DNA from: Verrucomicrobiia bacterium
GTDB taxonomy: Bacteria; Verrucomicrobiota; Verrucomicrobiae; Limisphaerales; UBA11358
Direction of reading: 5' to 3'
Assembly: GCA_030042375.1 (NCBI GenBank)
Contig: JASHZU010000279.1
Location: 1 to 6,923, forward strand
Length of the DNA stretch: 6,923 nt
This document shows, one piece after another, positions 5,750 through 6,923 of this stretch. Both the position numbers and the translations under genes were made by a program. The notes beneath the pieces are model-generated. The model saw only the letters and a list, made by a program, of their open reading frames with translations, had not been told where the DNA came from and did no database searches. How positions within the stretch are numbered: position 1 is the stretch's first letter; each line of letters starts with the position of its first letter.

Positions 5750-6557
5750 AGCGACGTTGCCCATCACGCTGATTGCGCTGATTGCGGGACTCACATGCAG
5801 TTCACTGGCGTCGCCCCCGGGCGATGGCCAGCCTTTGCAAATCATGCCGCTCGGTGATTCCATCACGTACGGCTCCAGTGGGCATCACAGTGGATATCGC
5901 GGGCCTCTGGGAGAATTGTTGTCGTCCACGTCCACCATCAGCAATTTTGTTTTCGTCGGCAGTTCCGTCGATAATTCTTTACCGGCCAATCAACAGCATT
6001 ATGAAGGCCACGGGTCCTATGCCGTTGATAATGTCTATACGAACCTCGACGGCCTCGATGATTCGGTTTTTCAGAAATACCATGGTGATTCCCGCAAGCC
6101 CAACGGCGGTCATTGGTTGGACGGCATCGTTTCCGGCCCGGACGCCCGTCCTCCGCTTTTTCCTGATGTCATTCTTTTGCTGATTGGCGCCAATGACCGG
6201 GACAATCTTGCCGGCGCTCAAGAGCGGTTGGACCGGCTCGTTTCCAAAATCGTCACGATGCGCCCCCATGCGCATCTCATCATCGCGCGGATTACGCCGA
6301 TTACGAGGAGCGATGCCTATGCTAATTTCGTTACTGCTTACAATCAGGCCGTCGACGCCGTTGTGGCAAAATACGCGCCCAACCATCTCGTCAGTGAAGT
6401 GGACTTGAATAGCGGTTTTCCCTCGAATGGTTTGGGCAAGGACAAGCTTCATCCCAATGACATTGGGTACGATTGGATGGCAAAGCGATGGTATAACGCC
6501 ATTTTGACAATTTACGGATCATCTATTTACAGGGAACCATCTGCCTCTTCTCCCTGA
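5742..6557 (+). CDS. Secreted SGNH/GDSL hydrolase, CE3-like acetylesterase candidate
   Basis: This 271-residue protein shows all four SGNH blocks. Block I is G-D-S-I-T at 38-42 with nucleophile S40. The block II glycine is probably G73 in F-V-G-S. Block III is G-A-N-D at 149-152 with oxyanion N151. Block V is D-K-L-H at 234-237, supplying D234 and H237. The order I-M-P-L-G-D-S-I-T, then G-Y-R-G-P-L (51-56), F-V-G-S, and H-Y-E-G-H (86-90) is the pattern of carbohydrate esterase family 3 and related sugar acetylesterases rather than of lipases. Residues 1-23 form a signal peptide with probable cleavage S-L-A|S. C19 is preceded by G-L-T, a poor lipobox, so a lipoprotein is unlikely. I chose the ATG at 5742 over an upstream TTG at 5715 because it puts the signal peptide at the N-terminus. 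It overlaps the fucosidase stop, indicating translational coupling and a role on the same substrate, plausibly removal of O-acetyl groups. The acyl group and glycan are not proven. Confidence 0.85.
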   Translation: MIKATLPITLIALIAGLTCSSLASPPGDGQPLQIMPLGDSITYGSSGHHSGYRGPLGELLSSTSTISNFVFVGSSVDNSLPANQQHYEGHGSYAVDNVYTNLDGLDDSVFQKYHGDSRKPNGGHWLDGIVSGPDARPPLFPDVILLLIGANDRDNLAGAQERLDRLVSKIVTMRPHAHLIIARITPITRSDAYANFVTAYNQAVDAVVAKYAPNHLVSEVDLNSGFPSNGLGKDKLHPNDIGYDWMAKRWYNAILTIYGSSIYREPSASSP

Positions 6558-6566
6558 AAGTTCCCT
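6531..6566. terminator. Weak inverted repeat at the convergent gene ends
   Basis: AGGGAAC at 6531-6537 and its exact complement GTTCCCT at 6560-6566 flank a 22-base loop. The structure spans the last codons of the esterase and the 9-bp gap before the transporter stop. A seven-pair stem without a T-run is poor for a classical intrinsic terminator. It could act as a bidirectional end or mRNA-stabilising hairpin, or be chance. Part of the stem can also pair as AGGGA with TCCCT at 6551-6555. Confidence 0.25.
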
Positions 6567-6923
6567 TCAATCGGCTGCAAATGCCTCGCTGTTTTTGGGT
6601 AACAACTGCGCGTCGGTCGATATGGGCGGCGATGTTGGTTTAGCCAGCCGCGCCTTCGCAATCTTTTGGATCGAGTACATCAGCCCCATCGTCGCCAGCA
6701 TGGCCGCCGCCACAATGAACCCCAGCAGGTTGTAATGTTCCAGCCGGCCCGAACTGGTCTGCACCACCACCAAACCTGCCACCGCCGAAGCCATGCCGCC
6801 GGCAAATTGCTGCACCGATGAATTTACCGACATGTAGGCGCCGCGATCCGGCGCATCCGGCACGGACGAAATGAGCGCCGAAGCCGAAACCATTCGCGCT
6901 GAAATGCCGATGAATAACAGGAT
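6567..6923 (-). CDS. Major facilitator superfamily transporter, C-terminal fragment
   Basis: The minus-strand frame is open from the right edge to TGA at 6567-6569, giving 118 visible residues of the C-terminal end; the gene begins outside the window. Three hydrophobic segments can be seen, at about residues 1-19, 32-53 and 64-86 of the fragment, followed by a hydrophilic tail of about 30 residues. The motif R-G-A-Y-M-S-V-N-S-S-V-Q-Q between segments, and the glycine/alanine-rich helix after it (F-A-G-G-M-A-S-A-V-A-G), are typical of the last helices of DHA1-type MFS drug or sugar efflux proteins. An internal ATG at 6893 is not the start, because the frame continues upstream with membrane-type residues. 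The gene is convergent with the esterase, nine bases apart, so it belongs to another transcription unit. The substrate cannot be named. Confidence 0.8.
   Translation of the reverse strand: MLLFIGISARMVSASALISSVPDAPDRGAYMSVNSSVQQFAGGMASAVAGLVVVQTSSGRLEHYNLLGFIVAAAMLATMGLMYSIQKIAKARLAKPTSPPISTDAQLLPKNSEAFAAD

Noticed and set aside
5787..5801. Possible lipobox around C19 of the esterase
   Set aside because: The residue before Cys is Thr (G-L-T-C) rather than Gly, Ala or Ser, and a good signal peptidase I site (S-L-A) follows, so a lipoprotein is unlikely.
5979..6452. 157-codon minus-strand open frame within the esterase gene
   Set aside because: It is antisense to SGNH blocks III and V, which are clearly under coding constraint on the plus strand.

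Overview
The window looks like part of a chromosome of a Gram-negative, glycan-degrading bacterium, most probably a member of the Verrucomicrobiota. That placement is inference. It rests on a very long Gly/Asn/Ser/Thr-rich secreted protein built from autotransporter-associated beta-strand (PATR-type) repeats with recurrent W-N-G-D module starts, next to an exported alpha-L-fucosidase and an exported SGNH esterase. None of the three visible start codons has a clear Shine-Dalgarno sequence. No 16S rRNA or other taxonomic marker is present.

Layout. Positions 4072 down to 1 (minus strand) form one uninterrupted reading frame of at least 1357 codons. It starts with a type I signal peptide and runs off the left edge, so its C-terminal anchor (PEP-CTERM-like tail, autotransporter barrel or other) is not visible. 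Positions 4073-4366 are a divergent intergenic region with a perfect 10-bp palindrome, an extra half-site, and a sigma70-like promoter pointing toward the fucosidase. Positions 4367-5749 (plus strand) encode a GH29 alpha-L-fucosidase with a signal peptide. Positions 5742-6557 (plus strand) encode an SGNH/GDSL hydrolase resembling CE3-type carbohydrate acetylesterases, whose start overlaps the fucosidase stop by 8 nt. Positions 6567-6923 (minus strand) hold the C-terminal end of a major facilitator superfamily transporter, convergent with the esterase.

How the parts may work together. The fucosidase and the esterase look like a translationally coupled pair of exported enzymes for a fucosylated, O-acetylated glycan: the esterase would remove acyl groups while the fucosidase trims terminal fucose. 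The divergent giant repeat protein is probably a surface or extracellular adhesin/scaffold. It could share regulation with the enzyme pair through the intergenic region, but nothing in the sequence proves this. The MFS gene is on the opposite strand and need not be related.

I see no tRNA, rRNA, CRISPR array, transposase or phage gene. I do not find a clearly new system; the most unusual points are the size and architecture of the repeat protein and its pairing with a compact two-gene deacylation/defucosylation unit.
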